From the NCBI GenBank assembly GCA_020466095.1, contig CM035806.1, positions 1,333,602 through 1,397,601 on the forward strand: DNA of 64,000 bases, written 5' to 3'. The stretch comes from Chlorops oryzae (taxonomy: Eukaryota; Arthropoda; Insecta; Diptera; Chloropidae). The notes below the pieces were generated by a model that worked only from the letters and a program-made list of their open reading frames with translations, had not been told where the DNA came from and did no database searches. Shown piece by piece: positions 49,673-62,462 of the stretch. Position 1 is the first letter of the stretch; every line of letters starts with the position of its first letter. Position numbers and translations under genes: made by a program.

Positions 49673-52600
49673 TTGCATTTTCCTTACCCGTGGAAATATT
49701 AAAATTTTTTTCATTGCAAAGTGTGATGGAGGCTGAAAAGATTGCATACTTACCGCCGAAGTTTCAAAAAAGACTTTAGTTATCGAGAAAATCAAATGCC
49801 AAAGAAACGCGGATTTCAATTCCAAAAAATTCGTCTGATTCACTAGGCGAACAGGAAAAACAGAAGGTGGATGCCAAAATTTCAAATGCTTATATCTCGG
49901 AAACTACTGGGAATTTTCGGGTTTTGAAAATTTTGGTTTTTTTTGTTATTTTTTGAAGTTTTTTTGGAATTTTCATTTTGGCGGGAAAATAAAGCCGTTA
50001 TATGTTTTTGAATATAGTTTCTTTTTCAGGTTTTAACTGTCTCAAAATGACATTTCCTATAGGGTTTTTGAAATTTTTTTTTTTCTAAATGGTTCCTCAG
50101 ATCTTAAAGAAAATTCACATGCGGAAAATTCCTGGAAAATTCCACGCTTTCCCCCTATTTGAAGCACTTTTTGCATTTTCCTTACCCGTGGAAATATTAA
50201 AATTTTTTTCATTGCAAAGTGTGATGGAGGCTGAAAAGATTGCATACTTACCGCCGAAGTTTCAAAAAAGACTTTAGTTATCGAGAAAATCATATGCCAA
50301 AGAAACGCGGATTTCAATTCCAAAAAATTCGTTGATTCACTAGGCGAACAGGAAAAACAGAAGGTGGATGCCAAAATTTCAAATGCTTATATCTCGGAAA
50401 CTACTGGGAATTTTCGGGTTTTGAAAATTTTGGTTTTTTTTGTTATTTTTTGAAGTTTTTTTGGAATTTTCATTTTGGCGGGAAAATAAAGCCGTTATAT
50501 GTTTTTGAATATAGTTTCTTTATCGGGTTTAACTGTCTCAAAATGACATTTCCTACAGGGTTTTTGAAAATTTTTTTTTTCTAAATGGTTCCTCAGGTCT
50601 TAAAGAAAATTCACATGCGGAAAATTCCTGGAAAATTCCACGTTTTCCCCCTATTTGAAGCACTTTTTGCATTTTCCTTACCCGTGGAAATATTAAAATT
50701 TTTTTCATTGCAAAGTGTGATGGAGGCTGAAAAGATTGCATACTTACCGCCGAAGTTTCAAAAAAGACTTTAGTTATCGAGAAAATCATATGCCAAAGAA
50801 ACGCGGATTTCAATTCAAAAAATTCGTTGATTCACTAGGCGAACAGGAAAAACAGAAGGTGGATGCCAAAATTTCAAATGCTTATATCTCGGAAACTACT
50901 GGGAATTTTCGGGTTTTGAAAATTTTGTTTTTTTTGTTATTTTTTGAAGTTTTTTTGGAATTTTCATTTTGGCGGGAAAATAAAGCCGTTATATGTTTTT
51001 GAATATAGTTTCTTTTTCGGTTTAACTGTCTCAAAATGACATTTCCTATAGGGTTTTTGAAATTTTTTTTTTTCTAAATGGTTCCTCAGGTCTTAAAGAA
51101 AATTCACATGCGGAAAATTCCTGGAAAATTCCACGCTTTCCCCCTATTTGAAGCACTTTTTGCATTTTCCTTACCCGTGGAAATATTAAAATTTTTTTCA
51201 TTGCAAAGTGTGATGGAGGCTGAAAAGATTGCATACTTACCGCCGAAGTTTCAAAAAAGACTTTAGTTATCGAGAAAATCATAATGCCAAAGAAACGCGG
51301 ATTTCAATTCCAAAAAATTCGTCTGATTCACTAGGCGAACAGGAAAAACAGAAGGTGGATGCCAAAATTTCAAATGCTTATATCTCGGAAACTACTGGGA
51401 ATTTTCGGGTTTTGAAATTTTGGTTTTTTTGTTATTTTTTGAAGTTTTTTTGGAATTTTCATTTTGGCGGGAAAATAAAGCCGTTATATGTTTTTGAATA
51501 TAGTTTCTTTTTCGGGTTTAACTGTCTCAAAATGACATTTCCTACAGGGTTTTTGAAATTTTTTTTTTTCTAAATGGTTCCTCAGGTCTTAAAGAAAATT
51601 CACATGCGGAAAATTCCTGGAAAATTCCACGTTTTCCCCCTATTTGAAGCACTTTTTGCATTTTCCTTACCCGTGGAAATATTAAAATTTTTTTCATTGC
51701 AAAGTGTGATGGAGGCTGAAAAGATTGCATACTTACCGCCGAAGTTTCAAAAAAGACTTTAGTTATCGAGAAAATCATATGCCAAAGAAACGCGGATTTC
51801 AATTCCAAAAAATTCGTCTGATTCACTAGGCGAACAGGAAAAACAGAAGGTGGATGCCAAAATTTCAAATGCTTATATCTCGGAAACTACTGGGAATTTT
51901 CGGGTTTTGAAAATTTTGGTTTTTTTGTTATTTTTTGAAGTTTTTTTGGAATTTTCATTTTGGCGGGAAAATAAAGCCGTTATATGTTTTTGAATATAGT
52001 TTCTTTTTCGGGTTTAACTGTCTCAAAATGACATTTCCTACAGGGTTTTTGAAAATTTTTTTTTTTCTAAATGGTTCCTCAGGTCTTAAAGAAAATTCAC
52101 ATGCGGAAAATTCCTGGAAAATTCCACGCTTTCCCCCTATTTGAAGCACTTTTTGCATTTTCCTTACCCGTGGAAATATTAAAATTTTTTTCATTGCAAA
52201 GTGTGATGGAGGCTGAAAAGATTGCATACTTACCGCCGAAGTTTCAAAAAAGACTTTAGTTATCGAGAAAATCAAATGCCAAAGAAACGCGGATTTCAAT
52301 TCCAAAAAATTCGTCTGATTCACTAGGCGAACAGGAAAAACAGAAGGTGGATGCCAAAATTTCAAATGCTTATATCTCGGAAACTACTGGGAATTTTCGG
52401 GTTTTGAAAATTTTGGTTTTTTTGTTATTTTTTGAAGTTTTTTTGGAATTTTCATTTTGGCGGGAAAATAAAGCCGTTATATGTTTTTGAATATAGTTTC
52501 TTTTTCGGGTTTAACTGTCTCAAAATGACATTTCCTACAGGGTTTTTGAAAATTTTTTTTTTCTAAATGGTTCCTCAGGTCTTAAAGAAAATTCACATGC

Positions 52601-53050
52601 GGAAAATTCCTGGAAAATTCCACGCTTTCCCCCTATTTGAAGCACTTTTTGCATTTTCCTTACCCGTGGAAATATTAAAATTTTTTTCATTGCAAAGTGT
52701 GATGGAGGCTGAAAAGATTGCATACTTACCGCCGAAGTTTCAAAAAAGACTTTAGTTATCGAGAAAATCAAATGCCAAAGAAACGCGGATTTCAATTCCA
52801 AAAAATTCGTCTGATTCACTAGGCGAACAGGAAAAACAGAAGGTGGATGCCAAAATTTCAAATGCTTATATCTCGGAAACTACTGGGAATTTTCGGGTTT
52901 TGAAAATTTTGGTTTTTTTTGTTAATTTTTGAAAATTTTTTGGAAATATTATTTCGGCAGGAAAATAAAGCCGTTATATGTTTTTGAATATAGTTTCTTT
53001 TTCGGGTTTAACTGTGTCGAAATGACATTTCCTACAGGGTTTTTGAAAAT
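49673..53050 (-). repeat. 494-bp satellite, inverted block (7 copies)
   Basis: The same unit in reverse: ATTTTCCTTACCCGTGGAAA at about 49677, 50177, 50671, 51165, 51661, 52157 and 52654. The last unit (52900-53050) is visibly more diverged (ATTATTTCGGCAGG for TTTTCATTTTGGCGGG), as at satellite edges, and ends at about CAGGGTTTTTGAAAAT. Lies 3' of both Hil and bl. Confidence 0.95.
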
Positions 53051-54130
53051 TATGAAAATGAAATTTAAAAAAATAAACCAAGGATGTATTAACTTTGCGA
53101 CACTTGTTTTTTTTTTTTTTTTTGTGGTTTTGTCGATTTTATTGTTCGAATTGTTCCATAAATCTTACATTTCGCACGTTCGAAGCTGTCGAGATACAAC
53201 TCGAATATTCAAATTTCTTAGAGATAAAATATTAAGGATAATGTAGCTATCAAATGGGAGCTCAATTGTTCTTGAATGCACACACTTGCGCGAAAGGCTT
53301 GCTTGAAAATACCAAATCGCATTGATTGATAGTCCATAAAGTTGACTGTAGTAGCGGTAGCTTGCCTTATTTTTTTTCTTTTTTTTTAGTTTTTATGATG
53401 AAAGTGGTTAAGTCGTTCGAACAATGATAATAAACGCTATTTGTTAACGGTTCAGAATACACGAAAATTTTGATCGTGGAAGAGCTAATGATCTAAATAT
53501 TATTGCATACATTTGTTTTAACATTAATTTCTCTCCTTCGCACTGTATTTCGCGGAAACACTTGCTGAATAAGGTGTTCTACTGGCTAGTCTCTATAACT
53601 GTGGTTAGTGGTTTGCATTGGGATTGGATTGGATTCGAATCGATAGGATTGGATTGGATTGCGCGATTCAATTCGGATTGGATTGCGATTCGATTCGATT
53701 CGGATTGCGATTCGATTCGATAGAATTGGATTGCGATTCGATAGGATTGGGATTTAGAATGGATTCATTTGGATCGATTTCATGAGACGTGAGTTTTTCG
53801 TGTCGGTTTTTGGTGGGCATTAACTAAAGATAACTTTTTCTTATTCGCTGTGCTCGTCCAAATGTTTGCTTGTTTAGCCTAGTTTGAAAAATTAAGGAAT
53901 TTCTATGATCGTTAAGTGTAGGAATAGTTTCAGTTGCATTTATGTAAAATCTGGGATATTTTTCTTCAATTATTTTCTAAAGCTTTAAAGTACTTAAAAC
54001 TATAAAGGAATTCATGTAATTTTCCTTTGCTTCTTTCAAGTTAATTTCAATTCAGCTGAAGACGTCGTGAAACTTTCTTTTATGGCCAACGAAGTCGTCG
54101 TCCGTCGTGCAATTTCAATTTTCTAAAAAA
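53051..54130 (-). other. bl: Probable bl 3' UTR and downstream flank
   Basis: Sequence following the bl stop codon on the minus strand. It has no open frame of note. It includes a degenerate GGATT/CGATT pentamer repeat (about 53613-53770). The transcript end is not determined. Confidence 0.4.
53613..53770 (+). repeat. Degenerate GGATT/CGATT pentamer repeat
   Basis: Runs such as GGATTGGATTGGATTCG, GCGATTCGATTCGATTCGG and GATTGCGATTCGATAGGATT. It falls in the likely 3' UTR of bl, where the transcript would read AATCC/AATCG. Confidence 0.75.
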
Positions 54131-54167
54131 TTAGAAACTTCGTCTGTTGCCGTTATTCTCATGTACG
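54131..54167 (-). CDS. bl: bl last coding exon
   Basis: Acceptor CTTATATTTCAG, then one base completes Ser and the frame reads [11 protein letters not shown] and TAA (54133-54131). Phase fits the donor of the KH3 exon, and the sequence parallels the hnRNP K end SVKQYSGKFF. Too short to be found by open-frame scanning. Confidence 0.8.
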
Positions 54168-56220
54168 CTGAAATATAAGAAAGAATCGAATTAAAATCAG
54201 TTCGAAGAAAGACACTACAAGGATGAAAATTGTTAAATGAAAAGAAACCATTCATAAATATATTAAATAGCATAATTGTAGCATCTCATATACCTTTTTA
54301 TATATGCGTTTACATATATTATATATTTAATTTGAATGTATTGTTGTATTAACACAATTCATAAATAACACTTAATGATATTGTTTAGTCACATTTCACA
54401 TACCAGCGTAGTGTTAGAAGATTTGTAATCGCTTATTTGATGTGTTGTATTAGGAACCCATGAAGACGAAATGAAGAAAGCCAAACACTTTATAAGAAGA
54501 CAAGGGATTTATTGTTAATGATCAAATACCTAACAACAAAATCACTAGTCTTCCATACAAAGAGTAAGAGTGTAAAGAGTATCAGAATTCCATTTTTTTT
54601 TTTTTATTTTTTTTTTTTAATGTATGAATTAATAGAACGTTCAATGCCGAAACCTTTGTTATTTTTTTTTTATATATAATGCAGTTAATCACTTTTACAC
54701 ACACACAAACACAAACATGATTGATTTTAATACTATTATAGGTTTTTTTTTTAATTTCTTTTTATTTTGTTTTTTTATTAAGCCATCACTGAATGAATAG
54801 GATTTGTTAAGTATAAAAAAGGCATGTGAGATGAGTTAGATTAAAATATTTAATGATTGAAGAGGATGCTCTCTCTCACAGTCTTGTTATTGTTATGAGC
54901 GTAGCGGAAATGAATTAAATTGAATATTTGTAGCATACTTTTTGGCACATTGAATAATTAAGTTCATACCAACCTTTGCTGCAATAAATATTGCGCCATT
55001 TGTATCTGTTTTGGGTTACCAGAAATTGTAATGATACGATCTGTTGAACCAGGCAAGGGCTCATCAATGGTAATATATGCACCCGATTCGTTGCGAATCC
55101 GCCGAATACGGCCGCCACCTTTGCCGATTATAGCACCAGCAAGCTATAGAGAAAATATAAATAAGCAATCAAATAAATTCAATTCAATTTCTCCAACTTC
55201 ATCAGCCACACACACACTATAGGCTTTTATTGAACCACTTACATCTTTTGGAATAGTGACTTGCGTGCTATTCTTGGGATCATGTCCATTGGGTAAATTG
55301 CCGCTGTTCGCATTGTCCGAACCGTTCAGATTAGATCCACCGAAATTGTTGCCGCCGCCGCCACCACCAGAATTGCCACCCATCGGACCATTACCCAAAT
55401 TATTCGAGCCGAAATTTCCAGGATTGTTTCCAAAATTACCACCGAATCCACCGCCACCCATATTATTGCCGCCGCCGAAACCGCCACCGCTATTGAATCC
55501 GCCTTGATTTCCCGGCCCGAAACCGCCGTTATTGCCGCCGAAATTTCCATTTGGTCCGTTGCCGAAACCACCGCCATTGCCGAAATTGCCCCCACCGTAT
55601 CCTCCTCCTCCAAAGTTTCCACCTCCGAATCCACCGTTATTTGGACCATTGCCGAAATTATCCCCCCCATTGGCCCATGGGTTTATGAACGGATTACCAC
55701 TGCCGTCACCGCCACGTCTTCCACCGCTGCGGCTACGATCATTGCGGTTACCGCGGTCATTGCCGCCGCCGCCGCCGCCACCACCAAAACCACCGCCGCC
55801 GCCGCCACCACCGCCGCCACCGCCACCACCTCGACCACCACGAGATTGGCGATTGTTTCCGCCACCGGAATTTCCACCGCCGCCACCACCGCCGCCGCCA
55901 CCACCACCGCCGCCACCGCCGTTGCCACCACCACCGCCGCTGCCATAACCACCGTACTCGTCAGCGTACATTCGGTCAAAATTGACGGGATTGTAATTGT
56001 GAACGGCTCCCTTGATAGGGGTCTAATTAAAGGAATTTTATCGTTCAGTTTATAAATGTAAGTTGAAGCAATCGGTTTTTATACTCACGTCTCTTGTTAG
56101 TGTGACCACTTCGCGAATGGCATCGATTACTTGGTTCGGCTTGCCAACGGTTTGTACGACACGATCAGTACTCTGCGGTGCCACATTAGAGAACACCTTC
56201 AAAATGCGACAGCCAATTTT
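54131..56220 (-). CDS. bl: bancal / hnRNP K homologue, 3' part
   Basis: Four minus-strand exons with matching phases: 56220-56089, 56022-55243, 55143-54974, 54167-54131. Product segment: second half of KH2, the conserved [12 protein letters not shown] hinge (compare SPIKG..YDP in hnRNP K), a Gly/Asn/Arg-rich linker of about 240 residues, complete KH3 with the GKGG loop, and a short C-terminus ending NRRSF. hnRNP K binds C-rich RNA and DNA in the nucleus and shuttles; fly bancal affects limb growth. KH1 and the first half of KH2 are not found up to 64000, so the 5' exons lie outside or are missing. It converges with Hil. Confidence 0.92.
54974..55143 (-). CDS. bl: bl KH3 exon
   Basis: [40 protein letters not shown] and [15 protein letters not shown]: a full KH domain with its GxxG loop. 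Donor AAG|GTTGGT, two bases carried. If the donor is skipped the frame adds R-L-V and stops, a possible short isoform. Confidence 0.93.
55243..56022 (-). CDS. bl: bl Gly-rich linker exon
   Basis: 260 codons, phase 0 at both ends. It opens [20 protein letters not shown], continues through poly-Gly (GGC/GGT repeats), an [18 protein letters not shown] patch, [12 protein letters not shown], then [13 protein letters not shown] repeats, and closes [13 protein letters not shown], which begins KH3. Reading on past GAT|GTAAGT is intron. Opposite-strand proline-rich frames are shadows. Confidence 0.93.
56089..56220 (-). CDS. bl: bl KH2 second-half exon
   Basis: Acceptor TTTTTTCTTACAG, 44 codons [44 protein letters not shown], donor GAC|GTGAGT. 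Corresponds to the hnRNP K segment IKLFQECCPHSTDRVV. The matching KH2 first half (with GKGG) is not in this window. Confidence 0.9.
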
Positions 56221-56289
56221 CTGTAAGAAAAAAAAAAATCAAATTAGCAAAATTTTAAAACACCTCGAATTTAATGCACCGGAATTGCT

Positions 56290-57130
56290 CGAAGAATTTT
56301 TTTTTTTCATTCTTTTTTGATTTTTATACTTTTTTATACTTATTTTAATTCTTTTTTGATTTTTATATTTACGATCATACTTGTCTTGAATTGTTTAAAT
56401 TATAATTTTTAATTTATTATATTTTATGATTTTACTTGAATTTATAATTTTTTATAGTTATTTATTTAATTGATTAATTACTATCGATTATATTATTATA
56501 TAATTTTTATTATTATTATTATATTAATTATGATTAATTATTTGTTACTGAATTATTATTATTAGTATTATTATTAATATATCTAATTATTAGATTATTA
56601 ATATAATTATTATTATTAAATTAATTATTATTAAATAATTGAATTTTAATATTTATGATAATTATTATTATTTATTTATTTTTTATTATTTATACTTTTT
56701 ATTATATTAATTATTAATTACTTATTATGATTTTTTATTATATTATTTATTTATTATTATTTATTATTATTATTATTAATTTAATTATTATTTATTATTT
56801 TATTATTATTTATATTATTATTAAGTTTTATTATATTTTTATTAATTATTATATATTTATATTATTTATTATTAATTATTATAATTATTATTAATTATTA
56901 TTAATATATTATTATTATTAATAATGTTATATAATTATTATTATTATATTTATGATAATATTATTATAATTATATTAATTATTATAATGTTATTATTATT
57001 ATTAATTTATTATTTATTATTATATATTAAATTTATTTTATTTTTAATAAATATAAGTGGTTTTATATTTAAAAATTTTTTTATTTATTTTTTTTATAAT
57101 TTTTTAAATTAATTTTTAATTTTAAAATTT
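56290..57130. repeat. AT-rich TTA/TAA low-complexity tract in the bl intron
   Basis: About 840 bp built almost wholly of A and T, dominated by TTATTATTA and TTAATTATTA. Short frames in it are meaningless. Confidence 0.9.
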
Positions 57131-57454
57131 TAATTTTTTAATTTTTCCTTTTCCATTTAGTCTCGTTAGTGTTCACTTATTTTGTGTGTTCTTTATTTTT
57201 GGAAACGTACCATTAATTTTTAATTTTATCGCAACTAATTTTTTGATAATCTGCTTTAGGGCCGTTTTATTTTATTTTTTTCTGTAAGTTATATTATTAT
57301 CCTGGTGATAATTTCATACAAATTTAATTAATAAGTAAAAGAAATTGAAATTGAACTGGCAGATAGAGCTTAAAAGTAGGATGAGAAAAAGGCCCTTAGA
57401 TATAATAAATCCAATGTAAAGACCGACACAGTGTGAGGTTATATTTTCAGATCT

Positions 57455-58086
57455 TTATTTTATATCAATTTTTACGGCTTTATTCGCTTGACGGATATCC
57501 ACGCATAATCTAATGTCCCCATTTCCTTTGGACGCTATAACAATCGGAGAGATCGAAGAGCTGGCTCCTTGTACTGGTTCAATGATATCTCGCTGGAGGC
57601 CTTCATTCAATCTCAGAGCCACTTTCTCCTCCAAGGCCACTGGGACCCGCCGCATTGGTTGGTGGACAGAGGCTTTACTTGCGGGTCAATGGTCAACTTT
57701 ACTTTAATATGTTTTATTTTGGAAAATGGTTCGATTTCTTTTACTCTATATGCGTCCAGTCTTAGTTCGATCGCTGTGTCCCGCCCTAGCAAAGATTGAT
57801 TTCCACATTTAATAATATAGAATTTTGCAATAATTTCCTGTCTGTTGGTAATGCTTATAGGTGCATCAAAAACCCCGAGAATTTCTAGGCGCTGGTTCGC
57901 CGCATACGCCCTGAATTGTTTCATCGATTCCGGATAAAAATTCCACATCACAGCCTCATTATCACGGAGTGATATCCAATTTGCCTCGCTCAGCAGAATG
58001 GGTACTTGGTACTTGTATTTTCGTATAGCGGCATGAATGAGGCCTTTTACACTTGTAGATTGTTGACCGTCAACTCTGATTTTCAT
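57455..58086 (-). pseudogene. Broken Gypsy/Ty3-type LTR-retrotransposon pol fragment
   Basis: The 58086-57613 frame resembles the C-terminal part of the aspartic protease region (GVFDAPISI, FYIIKCGNQSLLGRDTA). An overlapping frame at 57655-57455 has the start of reverse transcriptase (IIEPVQGASSSISP, RLCVDIRQANKAV). A frameshift lies near 57650, and coding stops soon after the second frame. The protease active site, the RT catalytic motif, RNase H, integrase and LTRs are all absent. It is an old, dead insertion in the bl upstream or intron region. Confidence 0.85.
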
Positions 58087-61000
58087 GTCTTAACGTGTAA
58101 ATGGCGTATTTGCAACGAAAATGCAGATATATAAGACAAATGAACAGACGATAACAACCCCGATAATTCTTTATATCGGTATGGATTATATTTGGCAACA
58201 GGCAGGACACAGCAATGAGAGCAAACATTTTGAATGAAGGAGATATATAGCAAGCGATATTTTCTCGAGCTATTTTTTTTTTTTTTTTTTTTTATAGAAA
58301 GATTCTAATGCTTTAAAATAAAGGTAATATAAAACAATTTAATAATTTTGACCAAGCAAAATATTTATTCAGTGGAATTATTTTAAAAAGAAATCCTGTT
58401 TTTATTTCTTGTAACAACCTGCGATCGTTTTGGACATTTTGAAAATATTTTTCGACTTTTCTATTTCGATTAAATCTTGCCTAAAAATAATTTTTTGCTT
58501 GTTGACCGAAAATTTAGTCTTCCTGTGCTTGGATTATTATGAATTAAATTGAAACAAAAAAAAAAAAAAATAAAAAAATAAATATTTAAGGATCATTTGA
58601 AATAGACAAACTATTAATTCGAATAAGTCTCCTTGGAAGAACACATCACAGCACAGCACAACAACACGTCGCATCACGTCACTCGGATTAGACAACATTC
58701 AGCAACAAACTGAATTTGACTCAAAATCTAACAATGCAGAAAATTTAATGATGCAAGGATTATGTTCCAGCATTAATTAAAAGTATCCATATTATAGAGA
58801 GAGAGAAAACACAGACAATCAGGCAGAGTATAAGAAGTGAAAAGGAAGGAGCACGAAAATTAACTTGAACAGTGTTGAAAAATTACCATTTAGCTGAAAT
58901 GACATGCTTCAGACTCAATTGTGACTACAATGTGTAATCCTATACGCCATTAGCATCGTCAAGCCAGCGCCAGCGCCAGCTCCATCGTCTTTGTCATCGT
59001 CATATCCCCATTGTTGCCATAGCCACACACCATCATCGTTCTCATCATTATCAAAATCAACACCAACATCATCGTCGCTGTCGTTGCGTTGTCGTCGTCA
59101 CAGACATCATCCACAAAACTCCCGTCCTCAGCGGCGACAAACGGAAGGAATTTTGTGTGGCTGTGACTTGAGAAAACGCCAAAAAGAACGCGACTGCAAC
59201 ATCGAAACGATTGCATCATTTTGAAGCTATAAAATCCGCATTCACTTTGTTGCTTCCAAAAGGAATTTGCGTCCGGTCAACTTGAGTTGATTATTCGCTC
59301 GCTGAGCTGAGTCCTGCGGTGTTGTGTGAAAATCCTTTTTCGACGCAAAAATGCAAAAATGAATGCTTGGCCCAACGATGATTTTATGATGGCAGAATTC
59401 ACAGAAAATGGACTCCTTATTGCGATTGAGTCATACATACATACAGAAGAAGTGTACGAAAAGGATTTTCCCATTTCTCCTGAGAGAGCGAGCGTTCGTT
59501 CAGCTTTCCAATTACTATTTTTATGATTTATTTATTCACATTTTATTCAAATTTTAAGGAAGAAAAAAAATATACATATACATATATATTTTTTTCCTTA
59601 TAAATTAAATCACTTTGAAGGCGTATTTTTTTTTTTTTTTGATCGTTTACTTTCGAAGAGAAAAGGACTCGACCGTTCGGTTCCAGCGTTCGACTACAAC
59701 TGCTAGTTTGTCGGAATTCCCGATGAATAAAAGCCGAAAAAAGGACGCACCAGAAATATCCATGGCACATCACATCTCCTTGATGCGAAAGTTTCAACCA
59801 CACAGAACACACACAATATACCCAACACAAAATGCACCACAACAACAAGAGAACGAATGCGACCGAAAGAGAGAGAGAACGCGCCATCGTGAAGAGCAGC
59901 CTTTTTCTCTTCAGCAAATGGGTATATACCACCGAAATATTTTGTGTCCAAAGAGCAGCTGCCAATGCCGAACGAAGGATCTAAACGATGAAAGCGAACC
60001 GGTTCGATTTCCTTTTCACCAATGCATGCGCATTAGACAGCGGAAGAGCGAATAGAAGAGAGCATCGAAATGAAATGAAAGAGACACAACACAAGGTTTC
60101 GAAGATGCCAACGCGTTTTCAAATGCGAAAAAAATTGGGAAATTTCGAAGAAAAAGGTCAAAAATACTCCATTGAGCTACATAATTATGATTTCATGCCC
60201 ACATTTCAAGTACCACAACGACGCATACACGCACAAAATACGAAATACATAGGTACATATACATAAGTAACTATACATAAGCTACACAACATGTTAATAT
60301 TGTACATATGTTACCACTACATACCATATATATATAAATATGTATATGTATATAAACAATAATGTTTTTGATTGCGAAATATGGAAACATAAATGGAAAT
60401 TCAATGGAACGATGGGGGGTAAATCCTAATTTGGAGTTGAACAAACAAACATTTTTGCATGTTGTCTAAAGGCTAACCAATGGCAGTACATATAACAAAA
60501 GGATGTTTCAAAAATTACTGTACATATACAAAATATTTAGCCCCAACCACCATTTTCGAATGCTTGTATCCATGGATCTATGCGTGCATGTATCTATGAA
60601 TGTATATGTGTATGCAGCATACATGCACATGCATGTGTCAGTGTGCATGGGTGTGTGTGTATGTGAGTTTATGAATGTGTGGGATTTTTATGCATGCATA
60701 TAATGTGCATATACGTATTCTTCGATGGAAGTATTCGAACAAAAGGAAATGAACACATCATCCACATGCATGCATGTATGTATGTATGTATGAATGTTTA
60801 TGTACAAGTGTGCGTCCATTGTGTATTTTAGTTTTTTTTTTTTTGCTTGGTTACTCTTTTTGTCGAGAGTTCAGAGAGCAGCGTTGCCATATTTTTCGGA
60901 TTTTACGTTTTTGTTTCATTCTTTAGATAAAGAACTTTTCTCCGGAATAGGAGCTCCAGATTTAATCGTGTGTGTGTGTGTGTGAATGGGTGTATGTATG

Positions 61001-61235
61001 TGTGGTGTATGTATTTGTGTGTGATACCCTATGGATTTGTCAAAGTGAGACAAATAGAACGCGAAAAGCAGGAAAGGTAATATAACAGCTTAAATGTGTG
61101 GCCTGTCAAAGCCGGCCCAGAATAACATTCCAACGACTGTATGTATGTGGGCATATTTTCACAAAATGTTAGTTGAAATATACATGGATTAGAAATTGCC
61201 AAGTACCACACACACGCACAGTTACACGCACAACG
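58087..61235. other. bl intron or upstream DNA, no gene called
   Basis: T-run at 58269-58292, A-runs at 58557-58571, GTCGTCATC-type triplets at 58980-59105, ATG/TGTATG microsatellites at 60590-60790 and 60960-61020. A 146-codon frame at 59615 starts within a T-run and has no recognisable domain. The missing bl 5' exons were looked for here and not found. Confidence 0.4.
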
Positions 61236-61239
61236 AGAC

Positions 61240-62462
61240 AGAAGGGGAGAGAGGGAGAGAAATAAAAAGAGCGAGAGAAATAAAAGAAGATCGATGAGAG
61301 AGAAGAAGAGCGGGAGTAAAAAGGAGAGCGAGAGAAAGAAAAAGAGCGAGAAGAGGGAGATAGATAGGAGAGTGAGGAAAGAAGAGTGAGAAAAGAAGAG
61401 AGGAGAAGAGGGAAGGAGACAGAAGAAAGAAGGAGAGAGAAGAAAGAAGAGGAGAGAAGAAAGAAGGAGAGAGAAGAAAGAAGAGAAGAAGAAAGAAGAG
61501 GAGAAGAAAGAAGAGGAGAGAAGAAAGAAGGAGAGAGAAGAAAGAAGAGGAGAGAAGAAAGAAGAGGAGAGAAGAAAGAGAGAAAGAGAGAAAAAAAGAG
61601 AAAAAGAAGAGAAAAATGAGAAAAAAGAAAGAGAAAAAATGAGAAAAAAGAAAGAGAAAAAATGAGAAAAGAGGAGAGAAAAGAGAAAAAAGAAGGAGAG
61701 AAAAAAGGAGAGAAAAAAGAAGGAGAGAAAAAATAAGGAGAGAGAAGAAAGGAGAGAGAAGAAAGGAGAGAGAAGAAAGAAGGAGAGAGAAGAAAGAAGA
61801 GAAAAGAAAGAGAGAGAAGAAAGAAGGAGAGAGAAGAAAGAAGGAGATAGAAGAAAGAAGGAGATAGAAGAAAGAAGGAGAGAGAAGAAAGAAGGAGAGA
61901 GAAGAAAGAAAAGGATAGAAGAAAGAAGAGGAGAGAAGAAAGAAGAGGAGAGAAGAAAGAAGAGGAGAGAAGAAAGAAGAGGAGAGAAGAAAGAGAGAAA
62001 GAAGAGAGAAAGAAGAGAAAAAAGAAGAGGAGAGAAGAAAGAGAAGAAAGAGAGAAAGAAGAGAAAAAAGAAGAGGAGAGAAGAAAGAGAGAAAGAGAGA
62101 GAAAAAAGAAGAGGAGAGAAGAAAGAGAGAAAGAAGAGAGAAAAAAAGAGAAAAAAGAAGAGAAAAATGAGAAAAAAGAAAGAGAAAAAATGAAAAAAAG
62201 AAAGGAAAAAATGAGAAAAGAGGAGAGAAAAGAGAAAAAAGAAGGAGAGAAAAAAGAAGGAGAGAAAAAAGAAGGAGAGAAAAAATAAGGAGAGAGAAGA
62301 AAGGAGAGAGAAGAAAGAAGGAGAGAGAAGAAAGAAGGAGAGAGAAGAAAGAAGGAGAGAGAGAAAGAAGGAGAGAGAACAAAGAAGGAGAGAGAACAAA
62401 GAAGGAGAGAGAAGAAAGAAGGAGAGAGAAGAAAGAAGGAGAGAGAAGAAGGAGAGAGAAAT
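61240..62462 (+). repeat. GA-rich array (about 1.2 kb) with internal duplication
   Basis: Units of GAGAGAAGAAAGAAGGA and relatives. A distinctive stretch (GAAAAATGAGAAAAAAGAAA, then AGAGGAGAGAAAAGAGAAAA) occurs at about 61611 and again at about 62163, so roughly 550 bp was duplicated. Long F/L/S-rich reverse frames of over 400 codons are artefacts. Confidence 0.95.

Noticed and set aside
55504..56055. Plus-strand frames of 183 and 138 codons (Ala/Thr- and Pro-rich)
   Set aside because: Shadows of the bl Gly-rich exon on the opposite strand.
59615..60055. 146-codon frame with basic composition
   Set aside because: Starts within a T-run, has no known domain, and the sequence reads like untranslated DNA.
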